Part shown: positions 38,461 to 46,224 of the stretch, in pieces | Layout of the letters: every line of letters begins with the position of its first letter | How positions within the stretch are numbered: the first letter of the stretch is position 1 | Made by a program: the position numbers and the translations under genes | Notes under the pieces: generated by a model | Told to the model about the DNA's origin: nothing | Database searches by the model: none | What the model saw: the letters and a program-made list of their open reading frames with translations, nothing else | DNA from: an uncultured Sphingomonadaceae bacterium | Lineage (GTDB): Bacteria; Pseudomonadota; Alphaproteobacteria; Sphingomonadales; Sphingomonadaceae | NCBI GenBank assembly: GCA_938050045.1 | Contig: CALLJS010000014.1 | Coordinates: 1-64,000, forward strand | DNA: 64,000 nucleotides | Direction of reading: 5' to 3'

Positions 38461-39185
38461 TCAATTCGAAATACGTTCACCAATATCCTTGTAAACTCTC
38501 CAAAGGCCCATCCGCTTAATTCTATATTCGACAAGCTCTGGCGAAGCTCTAGATATTTCGCCAATTTGTGACGCGGATTGTCCTTGTCGGACATAATCTT
38601 CAACTGACTCCGCCGGAAGCAGTGTTGTTGAAGCGAGGTAAAAGGCGTCATGCTCTTCGGAACTTTCATAAGTGCGTCCGTAAGCATTTCCAATCTTGGC
38701 TACTTTCGTAAGTTTGTGCCTTAGGAATATGTGCCAACAAGACTAGGGTCGACATTCTTAATCTCAGAGGGAACAAAAACCGCGACGCCCTCAATTTGCA
38801 GCCCTAGCGCGTTGAGTGGATCAACATTTGTTAGGTAGAGATCCTCGCGTAACGAAGAGGCCATATCTTCCATTTCTGGTTTAGACAAAGAGAGAGCAGG
38901 ACCTTCACCGCTATCAGAAACGGGAGTTGAATCGCTCGTTTCTGGGTTATTTTTCCAATATCCGTTTTTAAGTGATTGAACGATAGTCAATAAGCACTCA
39001 GTCGTTTTAGATCGGACATTCTTCGAGGCCCGAAAATGTACCAAAGCGACATTTTCCATTTTTAGGCCTGCATCAGCTCCGTCAGCGCCCAGCCAATTCA
39101 AAATCCTTATCAGCGAATTATTATCAGGCTCGCCGACACCCCTCTCGATTCTTGCGAGCGTTGAAAAGCTCTTACAGATTCGAAG
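38461..39185 (-). pseudogene. Broken XRE-ImmA/IrrE (HTH plus metallopeptidase) gene
   Basis: Two minus-strand frames together resemble an HTH-ImmA protein. Frame 1 (39185-38721) reads SFSTLARIERGVGEPDNNSLIRILNWLG, the end of an XRE domain, then LSKPEMEDMASSLREDLYLTNVDPLNALGLQIEGVAVFVPSEI, the ImmA N-terminal region, and stops. Frame 2 (38742-38461) continues with SSEEHDAFYLASTTLLPAESVEDYVRQGQSASQIGEISRASPELVEYRIKRMGLW, the ImmA C-terminal region. The part that should hold the HExxH zinc site is missing at the junction, and the first HTH helices are also gone. The product would be inactive. Such proteins typically control ICEs and prophages by cleaving repressors. Confidence 0.7.
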
Positions 39186-39338
39186 TCATGGGCCTTTGAC
39201 TAAAATGGGCCTCATTTTTGGAATGGAAGATTTATAAGTCATTAAAAATAAAAAATATTTTAATTTTCACGCTCTTGGCCCGCTCCAATTATCATAAATT
39301 GATAGCATGATGTGACGCTGCGATAGCCGCATGACCGT

Positions 39339-40934
39339 TCAGTCTTCTTTGTCAAATAAATCGCCTTGTAGGCTTTTCGCTTGATTGGGCGAATGCGAAT
39401 TATTGCGCCTAATTTTTATATCTTTAGTTTTTATGCCTTCAGTTTTTTTGGGCATTATCTTTTTGGTGCGCCGCCGCGAACCATGTAAATCTAAGACACT
39501 TTGACTGGCTTTCTTACCTTCAAAACTGCGCCTAATAGCAAATATTTGATCCTTCATTACTTTGGCACATGGCTTAAAATCTATGATAGGTGCGGGATAG
39601 TCCCCCAAGATAATATCTTCATAATTTTGAATTTCTGCGGGGCTAAAACCGGATAATTCATCAACCCATTGTTTGATAAAAACACAATCTGGGTCTTGGT
39701 CGATAATCTGTTTGGTGGGGTTATACACTCTGATCGTATTGATACCCACGATGCCAGCCTGCATTTGTAATTGAGCGATATGAATGCCTGGTTCATAATC
39801 AAGAAATATCTGCGCGAGATGCGGATGGATAGTTTTCCAGCTAAGATGCAAGCCAAAAATAGCAAAGCTAACCACCATCGCCCGCATCCGAAAATTAAGA
39901 AACCCAATCGCTTGCAAACATCGCATGCAAGCATCGATAATCGGAAAACCGGTGCGCCCATATTTCCATGCTTGTAATTTAGCGGCATCATCTTGATATA
40001 TAATATTTTCATACGCAGGATTGAGGCTTTGAAATTCCATCTCTGGCGCGGATTCTAGCCGCTGTATGAAATGATCGTGCCAATGTAATCGCGATGAAAA
40101 AGCCCTTAGACTGCGGCCCCATTGGCCCGATTGCGCATCATCTTCCGTTTTGCGCTTCATTTTTGCTTTTTGCGTTTCATGAAATATTTGGCGCAGGCTG
40201 ATAGTACCCCATGCAAGATGAACGCTGAGCCGTGAACCATGGGTGAACGCGCTATTGGGTGATGATATTCCGCCCGAATAACCTAGGCCACGCTGATCCA
40301 AAAAACTATGCAAGTCTTGATGGGCTGCGCTTTCGGATATAATTTGCATCTTATCCCATTGGATATGAGGATATACATGCATATCAAAAAAATCCTCAAC
40401 GCATGGAATAGGGTGATTAGCGCATATATTATTGAATTGGTCAGGAAATTTAATGTTTTTAGGGGCTAGCAGCGGATCACTCTCGAATAGACGTTGGCGA
40501 ATGATGGTCTGGCGTTTATCTCTATTTTTGAGGCCGCGAATTACACCATTTTGCGGAATTTCGTGCCATATAATATCGTTTGATTTGCACCATTTTGCTA
40601 CTGATTTATCGCGCTCAAAAGTCCAGCCTATGCCTGTTTCCGCGTGGCTGTAGAGGTTATCAAAATCATATTTTTCACGCAAAGAAGATAATATATCTAT
40701 TATATGGCCCGTCGAGACCAATATATCAGCCCCTATATTGCGCAAACATATTTGCATGCCAGACAATGCGCATTGCCACGCCCAGATGTGCATCGGCGAA
40801 ATATCAGGCTGCTTTATATAGTCAGGTTCAAAAACAAATAGAGGTAGAATCTGTTCATTTTCAGCGATAGCGCGATATAATGCCATATTATCATTCAGGC
40901 GAAAATCACGCTTAATCCAATATAATGCTCTCAT
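39339..40934 (-). CDS. Cryptochrome/photolyase-family flavoprotein
   Basis: Flavoprotein of the DNA photolyase/cryptochrome family. The N-terminal alpha/beta domain starts MRALYWIKRDFRLNDNMALYRAI. The FAD-binding helical domain shows GYSGGISSPNSAFTHGSRLSVHLAWGTISLR, SRLHWHDHFIQRLE, WKYGRTGFPIIDACMRCLQAIGFLNFRMRAMVVSFA, and HIAQLQMQAGIVGINTIRVYNPTKQIIDQDPDCVFIKQWV. A basic C-terminal tail of about 50 residues is unusual. Whether it repairs pyrimidine dimers or senses light cannot be decided from sequence. It begins 16 bases after bamE. Confidence 0.88.
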   Translation of the reverse strand: MRALYWIKRDFRLNDNMALYRAIAENEQILPLFVFEPDYIKQPDISPMHIWAWQCALSGMQICLRNIGADILVSTGHIIDILSSLREKYDFDNLYSHAETGIGWTFERDKSVAKWCKSNDIIWHEIPQNGVIRGLKNRDKRQTIIRQRLFESDPLLAPKNIKFPDQFNNICANHPIPCVEDFFDMHVYPHIQWDKMQIISESAAHQDLHSFLDQRGLGYSGGISSPNSAFTHGSRLSVHLAWGTISLRQIFHETQKAKMKRKTEDDAQSGQWGRSLRAFSSRLHWHDHFIQRLESAPEMEFQSLNPAYENIIYQDDAAKLQAWKYGRTGFPIIDACMRCLQAIGFLNFRMRAMVVSFAIFGLHLSWKTIHPHLAQIFLDYEPGIHIAQLQMQAGIVGINTIRVYNPTKQIIDQDPDCVFIKQWVDELSGFSPAEIQNYEDIILGDYPAPIIDFKPCAKVMKDQIFAIRRSFEGKKASQSVLDLHGSRRRTKKIMPKKTEGIKTKDIKIRRNNSHSPNQAKSLQGDLFDKED

Positions 40935-40950
40935 TTAGTGACCGAGAATA

Positions 40951-41421
40951 TTAACGGCCACCGCCGCCGCCAACACCAGGCGCACCCACTGTACCAATAT
41001 TGCCAAAAATATCTTGAAAGAAACTGCGATCGCGACCCAATGTTGGTGTTTTATCGCCATCAGGGTTTATTTTAACAATAGTTTCAACGCCGCTTTGCGC
41101 AACGCTTGTGACATTACCAACATCATCAAAGCTGATTTTCATTAGCAGTTGCGATTTAGCCTTGGGGCGTGAAAACGCCAATTGCTCTGTGTCGCGTGCG
41201 ATATAATACCATTGGTTTTTATCAAATTGGCTCGCAAATGTTGGGCGGCCAAGCGTGCTTTGCACAGATTCTTTATTATCAACGCCAACGGCCACTGTTT
41301 CTGTCAATACTGGATCGACGATATAACCTTGGTGCGTGCGCAAACGCGAACAGCCTGAAACTGCAACGACGCTGCCGATAAGCAACATATAACCAACTGT
41401 TTTTAAGCTAATGAAAGCCAT
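40951..41421 (-). CDS. bamE: Outer-membrane assembly lipoprotein BamE (SmpA/OmlA)
   Basis: Small lipoprotein of the BAM complex. Lipobox VSGC puts the lipid on Cys24. The SmpA/OmlA domain follows: HQGYIVDPVLTETVAVGVDNKESVQSTLGRPTFASQFDKNQWYYIAR, with the alphaproteobacterial pattern of a late strand ISFDDVGNVTSV. The C-terminus ends in a glycine-rich tail. In alphaproteobacteria bamE usually lies divergent from the bc1 chaperone and DUF177 genes, exactly as here. BamB is also in this window. Confidence 0.9.
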   Translation of the reverse strand: MAFISLKTVGYMLLIGSVVAVSGCSRLRTHQGYIVDPVLTETVAVGVDNKESVQSTLGRPTFASQFDKNQWYYIARDTEQLAFSRPKAKSQLLMKISFDDVGNVTSVAQSGVETIVKINPDGDKTPTLGRDRSFFQDIFGNIGTVGAPGVGGGGGR

Positions 41422-41566
41422 TAAGTCTCTCCGAAACCAATAAATCTATAAAAATATAAAGAGGCCATTGCATCCTTATCGTGTAAGATCAATATATAGT
41501 GTTAAATGAATATATACTGACCATGTCGCTAAAGCGCAATTCAAAAGACTGAAAGATAAAAATTCT

Positions 41567-42097
41567 ATGTCCCTATTCTCGCGCAAGTTTTTTTCAAACC
41601 TGTTTAACCCACCCCAACCCAAAAATGCCTTAATCCCGCTCTATCAAAAAGTGGTTGAACAAGGCCGAAACCCCTATTGGTATATAGACGGCGGTGTAAA
41701 AGACACCCAAGACGGGCGATTTGATATGATTATTGCCATTTTATCAATTATATTGCTGCGTTTGGAGAATGACACAGAAATGATGCAAAATTCGGTCTAT
41801 CTTACAGAGATATTTGTCGATGATATGGACGGTCAAATGCGCGAATTGGGCATGGGCGATGTCGTGGTTGGCAAACATGTTGGCAAGATGGTCGGTGCGT
41901 TGGGCGGACGGTTAGAGGCCTATAGAAACGCTTATAATGCGGGCGATTTGGATGATGCACTCATCCGCAATCTTTATCGTGACGAAGCCCCCAGCGATGA
42001 GCAATTATACAAGGTGCGAAATGGATTAATATCTATATATGAGCAAGTGCACGCTATGGAGTGTGCTCAAATAATAAATGCAGAAGTGGCGTGGTAA
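41567..42097 (+). CDS. Ubiquinol-cytochrome c chaperone-family protein
   Basis: Homologue of mitochondrial CBP3/UQCC1, which assists assembly of cytochrome b in respiratory complex III. The 176-residue protein has the domain hallmarks: RNPYWYIDGGVKDTQDGRFDMIIAILSIILLRLE, FVDDMDGQMRELGMGDVVVGKHVGKMVGALGGRLEAYRNAY. It overlaps the DUF177 gene by one base (TAATG), so the two are translationally coupled. The pair with bamE opposite is a conserved alphaproteobacterial arrangement. Confidence 0.9.
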   Translation: MSLFSRKFFSNLFNPPQPKNALIPLYQKVVEQGRNPYWYIDGGVKDTQDGRFDMIIAILSIILLRLENDTEMMQNSVYLTEIFVDDMDGQMRELGMGDVVVGKHVGKMVGALGGRLEAYRNAYNAGDLDDALIRNLYRDEAPSDEQLYKVRNGLISIYEQVHAMECAQIINAEVAW

Positions 42098-42693
42098 TGG
42101 CCAGCGAAACACCCCAAGAAAAAATCCTTATGCAAGCCCCGCAAGGCACGTCATTTGGGTCTGAATTTAGCTATATAATCACTCTTGCAGAATTAAAGCT
42201 CACTCAAAATATAATGGCTTTAGAAGCCAATGATAAACAATGTGCTGCGCTGGCTATTCGCTTTGATTTACCTGCTATCTATAGCCTTAAAGCCAATATT
42301 ATTATGGCGGATAATCCGATCCAAATGCGCGGCCAAATGAACGCCCAAATTGACCAAATATGCGTGGCTACGGGTGCAACTATTAAGAGCGTAATAGAAG
42401 AAGATATTATCATTAATTTTATGGAAAATACTACCGTTGATCCCAAGGATAGCGAAGTCCAATTAGAAGATGAAGATTGCGAAGTGATGTTCTATAATGG
42501 CCGCGAGATTGATATTGGAGAAGCCATTGCTCAGAGCCTTTATTTGGCGATTGACCCTTTCCCCCGTATCGACGATGCCGACGCAATATTGAAAAAATTA
42601 GGCGTCATTAGCGAAGAAGAAATGGCGGCAAAAATGGCGCAAGAAAAACAAGATAATAATCCATTCGCCACCCTATCAAAGCTAAAAAAATGA
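42097..42693 (+). CDS. DUF177 (YceD-type) protein
   Basis: The 198-residue protein belongs to the DUF177/YceD family, linked in bacteria and plants to accumulation of 23S rRNA. The typical C-terminal half contains EVMFYNGREIDIGEAIAQSLYLAIDPFPRIDDAD, and the mid-region has the usual cysteine (QICVAT). I start at 42097, where ATG overlaps the previous stop, instead of the track's 42061. Elsewhere this gene often precedes rpmF or plsX; here a CDP-alcohol phosphatidyltransferase follows. Confidence 0.85.
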   Translation: MASETPQEKILMQAPQGTSFGSEFSYIITLAELKLTQNIMALEANDKQCAALAIRFDLPAIYSLKANIIMADNPIQMRGQMNAQIDQICVATGATIKSVIEEDIIINFMENTTVDPKDSEVQLEDEDCEVMFYNGREIDIGEAIAQSLYLAIDPFPRIDDADAILKKLGVISEEEMAAKMAQEKQDNNPFATLSKLKK

Positions 42694-42723
42694 GGCCATC
42701 CTCTTACACCTTGAGCATAAAAT

Positions 42724-43326
42724 ATGTTTGATATAGCCCTGCAAAAATATCTTAAACCTGCGGTTCATAAAATAGGTGAAATATTAGTATCATTAGGAAT
42801 TAGTGCAAATATAATAACTATTACAGGCGCATTATTGGTGGCCCCTGCGGTCTTTGCTATCGGGCAGAAAATGTATATGCTTGGCCTATGTTTGATAGCG
42901 ATGAACCGTATTATTGATGGGCTGGATGGCGCAGTGGCACAGATTAATGGGCCGACACAATTTGGCGGATATCTGGATAGCCTTGCCGATTTCTTTTTTT
43001 ACGCAGCCATTCCGCTTGCCTTTGCATGGGCAAATCCTGAAAATGCAAAATGGGCGGCTCTATTGCTCGCAAGCTTCATGGTCACAGGGGTTAGCTTTTT
43101 GGCCTTTGCGGCCATTGCCAACGACCAGAAAACAGCCGATGAAGGGCGCGGCCATAAATCATTCCTCTACACTATCGGTTTGATGGAAGGCGCAGAAACC
43201 ATCGTCACCTTTGCGCTGATGTGCTTTTTTCCTGCCTATTTCGCATGGATTGCTATCGTAGCAAGCCTATTATGCGCTCTCACCATAGCGCAGCGGCTGA
43301 AAATGGCGGCTAATTTACTCGATTGA
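42724..43326 (+). CDS. CDP-alcohol phosphatidyltransferase-family protein
   Basis: Integral membrane enzyme of phospholipid head-group synthesis. The CDP-alcohol motif D-x2-D-G-x2-A-R-x8-G-x3-D-x3-D is present as DGLDGAVAQINGPTQFGGYLDSLADF, but the Arg after Ala is Gln. All four Asp residues for the metals are kept. About six helices span 200 residues, as usual. The head-group acceptor is unknown. It follows DUF177 after 30 bases and ends at a bidirectional terminator. Confidence 0.85.
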   Translation: MFDIALQKYLKPAVHKIGEILVSLGISANIITITGALLVAPAVFAIGQKMYMLGLCLIAMNRIIDGLDGAVAQINGPTQFGGYLDSLADFFFYAAIPLAFAWANPENAKWAALLLASFMVTGVSFLAFAAIANDQKTADEGRGHKSFLYTIGLMEGAETIVTFALMCFFPAYFAWIAIVASLLCALTIAQRLKMAANLLD

Positions 43327-43332
43327 GAATGT

Positions 43333-43358
43333 AAAAGGCAGCCCGAAAGCTGCCCTTT
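43333..43358. terminator. Bidirectional terminator between convergent genes
   Basis: AAAA-GGCAGC, loop CCGAAA, GCTGCC-CTTT: a 6-bp GC-rich stem flanked by A-run and T-run, between the stops of the phosphatidyltransferase (rightward) and the flavoprotein (leftward). It can serve both transcripts. Confidence 0.8.
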
Positions 43359-43364
43359 ATATTT

Positions 43365-45509
43365 TTAACCTAAACGCCACTTAAAGAATTTAGCGGCATA
43401 TTTTTGAAGCTTTTCTGGTTGGCGATCCAAACGATATTGGCCCGCTGCATATTTATTAGACTCGCTCCAAGTCGGATAACTATGCACCGTCGCCATAATC
43501 TTACCAAGGCCCATATTATGGCGCATGGCTAGCGTAAATTCGGTGATAATTTCACCCGCATGGCTGCCCGCTATCGTTGCACCCAAAATTTTATCCTTAC
43601 CTGGCACGGTAAGCACTTTCACAAAGCCTATTGTCTCGCTCTCTGCAATAGCGCGGTCGAGGTCGTCCAAATGATAAATGGTCACTTCATAAGCTATATC
43701 TTGCTCATTCGCTTCTGCCTCAGTCAAACCGACGCTAGCGACTTCGGGGTCGGTATAAGTCACGCGCGGTAATACTCTATAATCCGCCTTAAACTTGCGA
43801 GCAAAGCCAAAGAGCGCATTAACGGCAGCAAACCATGCTTCATGCGCTGCGCTGTGGGTGAGTTGGTAATGACCCGCCACATCGCCCGCTGCATAAATAT
43901 GCGGCATGCTGGTCGCCAAATATTCGTCAACCACAAGGCCGCGATCAACCTCTACGCCAATATTTTCGAGGCCAAATCCATCCAAACGTGCACGGCGGCC
44001 TACAGCAATGAGCAAATCATTATGGGCCAGTTTAACCTCACCTTCGGGGCCTTTAATCATCAATGCTTTTTTACCTTCGCCGCGTAATGCTTGATGTCCC
44101 ACCAACACATTGACGCCATCTTCTTCTAGGCTATTTTTAATGATTTGCGCTGCATCGGCATCTTCTTTACCGAGCAAACGATCGGCCATTTCAACCAAGG
44201 TCACTTGCGAACCTAGACGCTGAAAGCTTTGCGCTAATTCACAACCAATCGGCCCACCGCCCAATATGGTAAGTTTTTTAGGGGCCGCTTTACGTTGCGC
44301 CATAGCATCCCACACAGTGTCGCTGGTGAGATAGGCTGTATCTTCAATAGCAGGAAGCGGCGGAACAAATGGGGCCGCACCCGTAGCCAAAACAAATGCT
44401 TTACTGGTGAGGCGCTGAGTCCCGCCATCATTTTTGGCAATTTCAATCGTCCAAGGATCAATGAATTTTGCATAGCCTTTGACCACATCAACACCAAGCC
44501 CAGTATAACGTTCTACGCTGTCATGCGGTTCGATGGCTTTAATCACATCTTGAACGCGCTTAATGACGGCTGGGAAATTCACCTTCGCGGTTGTTTTCTC
44601 AATGCCATATTTATCGCTATGGTTGACGAAATTGGCTATCTTCGCGCTTTTAATTAGAGCTTTTGAAGGAACGCAGCCCGTATTCAGGCAATCGCCGCCC
44701 ATTTCATTTGCTTCTACCAATGTCACATTGGCCTTTACCGCCGCTGCGATATAAGAAGAGACCAATCCGCCAGCACCGCCGCCAATAGCGATTAAATTAC
44801 GGTCAAATTTCTTGGGTTTTTTATAGCCTTTATAGGCTTTGTTACGCTTAAGAATGCTGAGGAAGAATTTTGCAATCCAAGGGAATATAGCCAAAATGAC
44901 AAATGACAAAATCAAATTGGGCGTTAAAATAGCCGCCGTTGATTCAATCTTTGATAATTCGGTACCTGCATTCACATAAACAATAGTGCCAGCCAGCATC
45001 CCCAATTGACTGATGAAAAAATAGGTCAGCGTATTAATTTTGGTCAATCCCATAACCAAATTCACCGCAAAAAATGGAACAGCGGGTACTAAGCGCAATG
45101 TAAAAAGATAAAAAGCTCCATCTTTTTCTAACCCTTGGTTAATCCCTTTTAAGCGATCACCAAATTTATCTTGCACCCAATCGCGTAGCAAAAAGCGTGA
45201 GCTTAGAAACGCCAAAGTAGCCCCGATAGTGGATGCAAAACTAACAAGGATCGTGCCGACGATTACATCGAATAAAGCCCCTGCTAATATTGTCAGAAAT
45301 GCAGCTCCTGGAAAAGAAAGCGCGGTTGCAATAATATAGGCAAGAGCAAAGCCACCAATGAATAAAGCCGGCCTATCTGCATAAGCGGCTTGAAAACTTT
45401 CTTGCTGCGATTTCATATATTCGAGCGATAAATAACTTCCCAAGTCATAATAAAAAAATGCAGCAACAGCAGCTATGATAAGGGTGAGCAGGATAAATTT
45501 CTTTGACAT
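43365..45509 (-). CDS. Fusion of TVP38/TMEM64 membrane domain and mercuric-reductase-like flavoprotein
   Basis: The 714-residue protein has two parts. Residues 1 to about 225 form a TVP38/TMEM64 (DedA-like) membrane domain with GGFALAYIIATALSFPGAAFLTILAGALFDVIVGTILVSFASTIGATLAFLSSRFLLRDWV and LRLVPAVPFFAVNLVMGL. Residues about 238 to 714 are a pyridine nucleotide-disulfide oxidoreductase: NLIAIGGGAGGLVSSYIAAAVKANVTLVE, the redox pair GGDCLNTGCVPSKALIKSAK, the NAD site LTILGGGPIGCELAQSFQRLG, and the dimerisation domain. The distal His-x4-Glu region near HSYPTWSE differs from classic mercuric reductase, and no mer genes are near. Such fusions are known in Proteobacteria; the role is undefined, perhaps membrane-linked redox. 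Confidence 0.88.
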   Translation of the reverse strand: MSKKFILLTLIIAAVAAFFYYDLGSYLSLEYMKSQQESFQAAYADRPALFIGGFALAYIIATALSFPGAAFLTILAGALFDVIVGTILVSFASTIGATLAFLSSRFLLRDWVQDKFGDRLKGINQGLEKDGAFYLFTLRLVPAVPFFAVNLVMGLTKINTLTYFFISQLGMLAGTIVYVNAGTELSKIESTAAILTPNLILSFVILAIFPWIAKFFLSILKRNKAYKGYKKPKKFDRNLIAIGGGAGGLVSSYIAAAVKANVTLVEANEMGGDCLNTGCVPSKALIKSAKIANFVNHSDKYGIEKTTAKVNFPAVIKRVQDVIKAIEPHDSVERYTGLGVDVVKGYAKFIDPWTIEIAKNDGGTQRLTSKAFVLATGAAPFVPPLPAIEDTAYLTSDTVWDAMAQRKAAPKKLTILGGGPIGCELAQSFQRLGSQVTLVEMADRLLGKEDADAAQIIKNSLEEDGVNVLVGHQALRGEGKKALMIKGPEGEVKLAHNDLLIAVGRRARLDGFGLENIGVEVDRGLVVDEYLATSMPHIYAAGDVAGHYQLTHSAAHEAWFAAVNALFGFARKFKADYRVLPRVTYTDPEVASVGLTEAEANEQDIAYEVTIYHLDDLDRAIAESETIGFVKVLTVPGKDKILGATIAGSHAGEIITEFTLAMRHNMGLGKIMATVHSYPTWSESNKYAAGQYRLDRQPEKLQKYAAKFFKWRLG

Positions 45510-45647
45510 GGTTTATCTTTCGCAATTATTTATAAAATAGTTACGCTGATAACCACGCTATCAATAAATATTGAATTTTCTTATTTATTTGCCGCCCTAA
45601 TATCATTTTTATATCATGAAGTAGAAATTACCATATAAATGGTGCGA

Positions 45648-46178
45648 TCAAAATGGGACGTCATCGTCCAAATCATCATCAAAACCACCCCCTGAATTTC
45701 CGCCCGATGAACCGCTTGTTTGACCCCAACTGCCAGAGTGTCCGCTTTGGTTTCCACCCTGATTATATCCACCAGATTGGCCACCGCCTGAATTTCCGCC
45801 CCAGCTATCACCGCCGCCGCCAGATTTTGCGCCATCGAGCATGGTCATAACCGCGCGCGGCCCTGATAAAACAACCTCGGTTGCATAACGGTCATTGCCG
45901 CTATTATCCTGCCATTTGCGGGTTTCGATTTGCCCTTCTAAATAGACTTTACTCCCCTTGCGCAAGAATCGCTCAGCAACGCCAGCAAGGCCCTCGGATT
46001 TAATCACGACTTGATGCCATTGGGTTTTTTCTTTTTTCTCACCCGTTACACGGTCATTCCAGCTTTCCGATGTAGCAACTGCGAGATTGCAGATCTTACC
46101 GCCATTTTGAAATGATTTAACCTCTGGATCTTTACCCAAATTACCAATGATAATGACTTTATTGACGCTTCCCGCCAT
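45648..46178 (-). CDS. ssb: Single-stranded DNA-binding protein
   Basis: Homotetrameric SSB used in replication and repair. The OB fold covers about residues 1-115 ([70 protein letters not shown]). A glycine/serine/glutamine-rich linker follows, then the acidic tip [10 protein letters not shown] that recruits partner proteins. The 176 residues and the ribosome site AAGGGGTTATATC are normal. No LexA box is seen upstream. Confidence 0.97.
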   Translation of the reverse strand: MAGSVNKVIIIGNLGKDPEVKSFQNGGKICNLAVATSESWNDRVTGEKKEKTQWHQVVIKSEGLAGVAERFLRKGSKVYLEGQIETRKWQDNSGNDRYATEVVLSGPRAVMTMLDGAKSGGGGDSWGGNSGGGQSGGYNQGGNQSGHSGSWGQTSGSSGGNSGGGFDDDLDDDVPF

Positions 46179-46224
46179 GATATAACCCCTTATATTAATC
46201 CTATTTGGTCGCTAATTTATAATA

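Noticed and set aside
38299-38571. Continuation of the TraG relic frame (NNPFRYELALGFAAQRGAFNYAQF...)
   Set aside because: The frame is open and protein-like, but beyond LRHDGPE it no longer resembles TraG, and its last third overlaps the ImmA relic, so no function is assigned.
38385-38693. 102-residue leftward ORF
   Set aside because: It is an out-of-frame shadow of the C-terminal ImmA fragment, which lies in a neighbouring frame.
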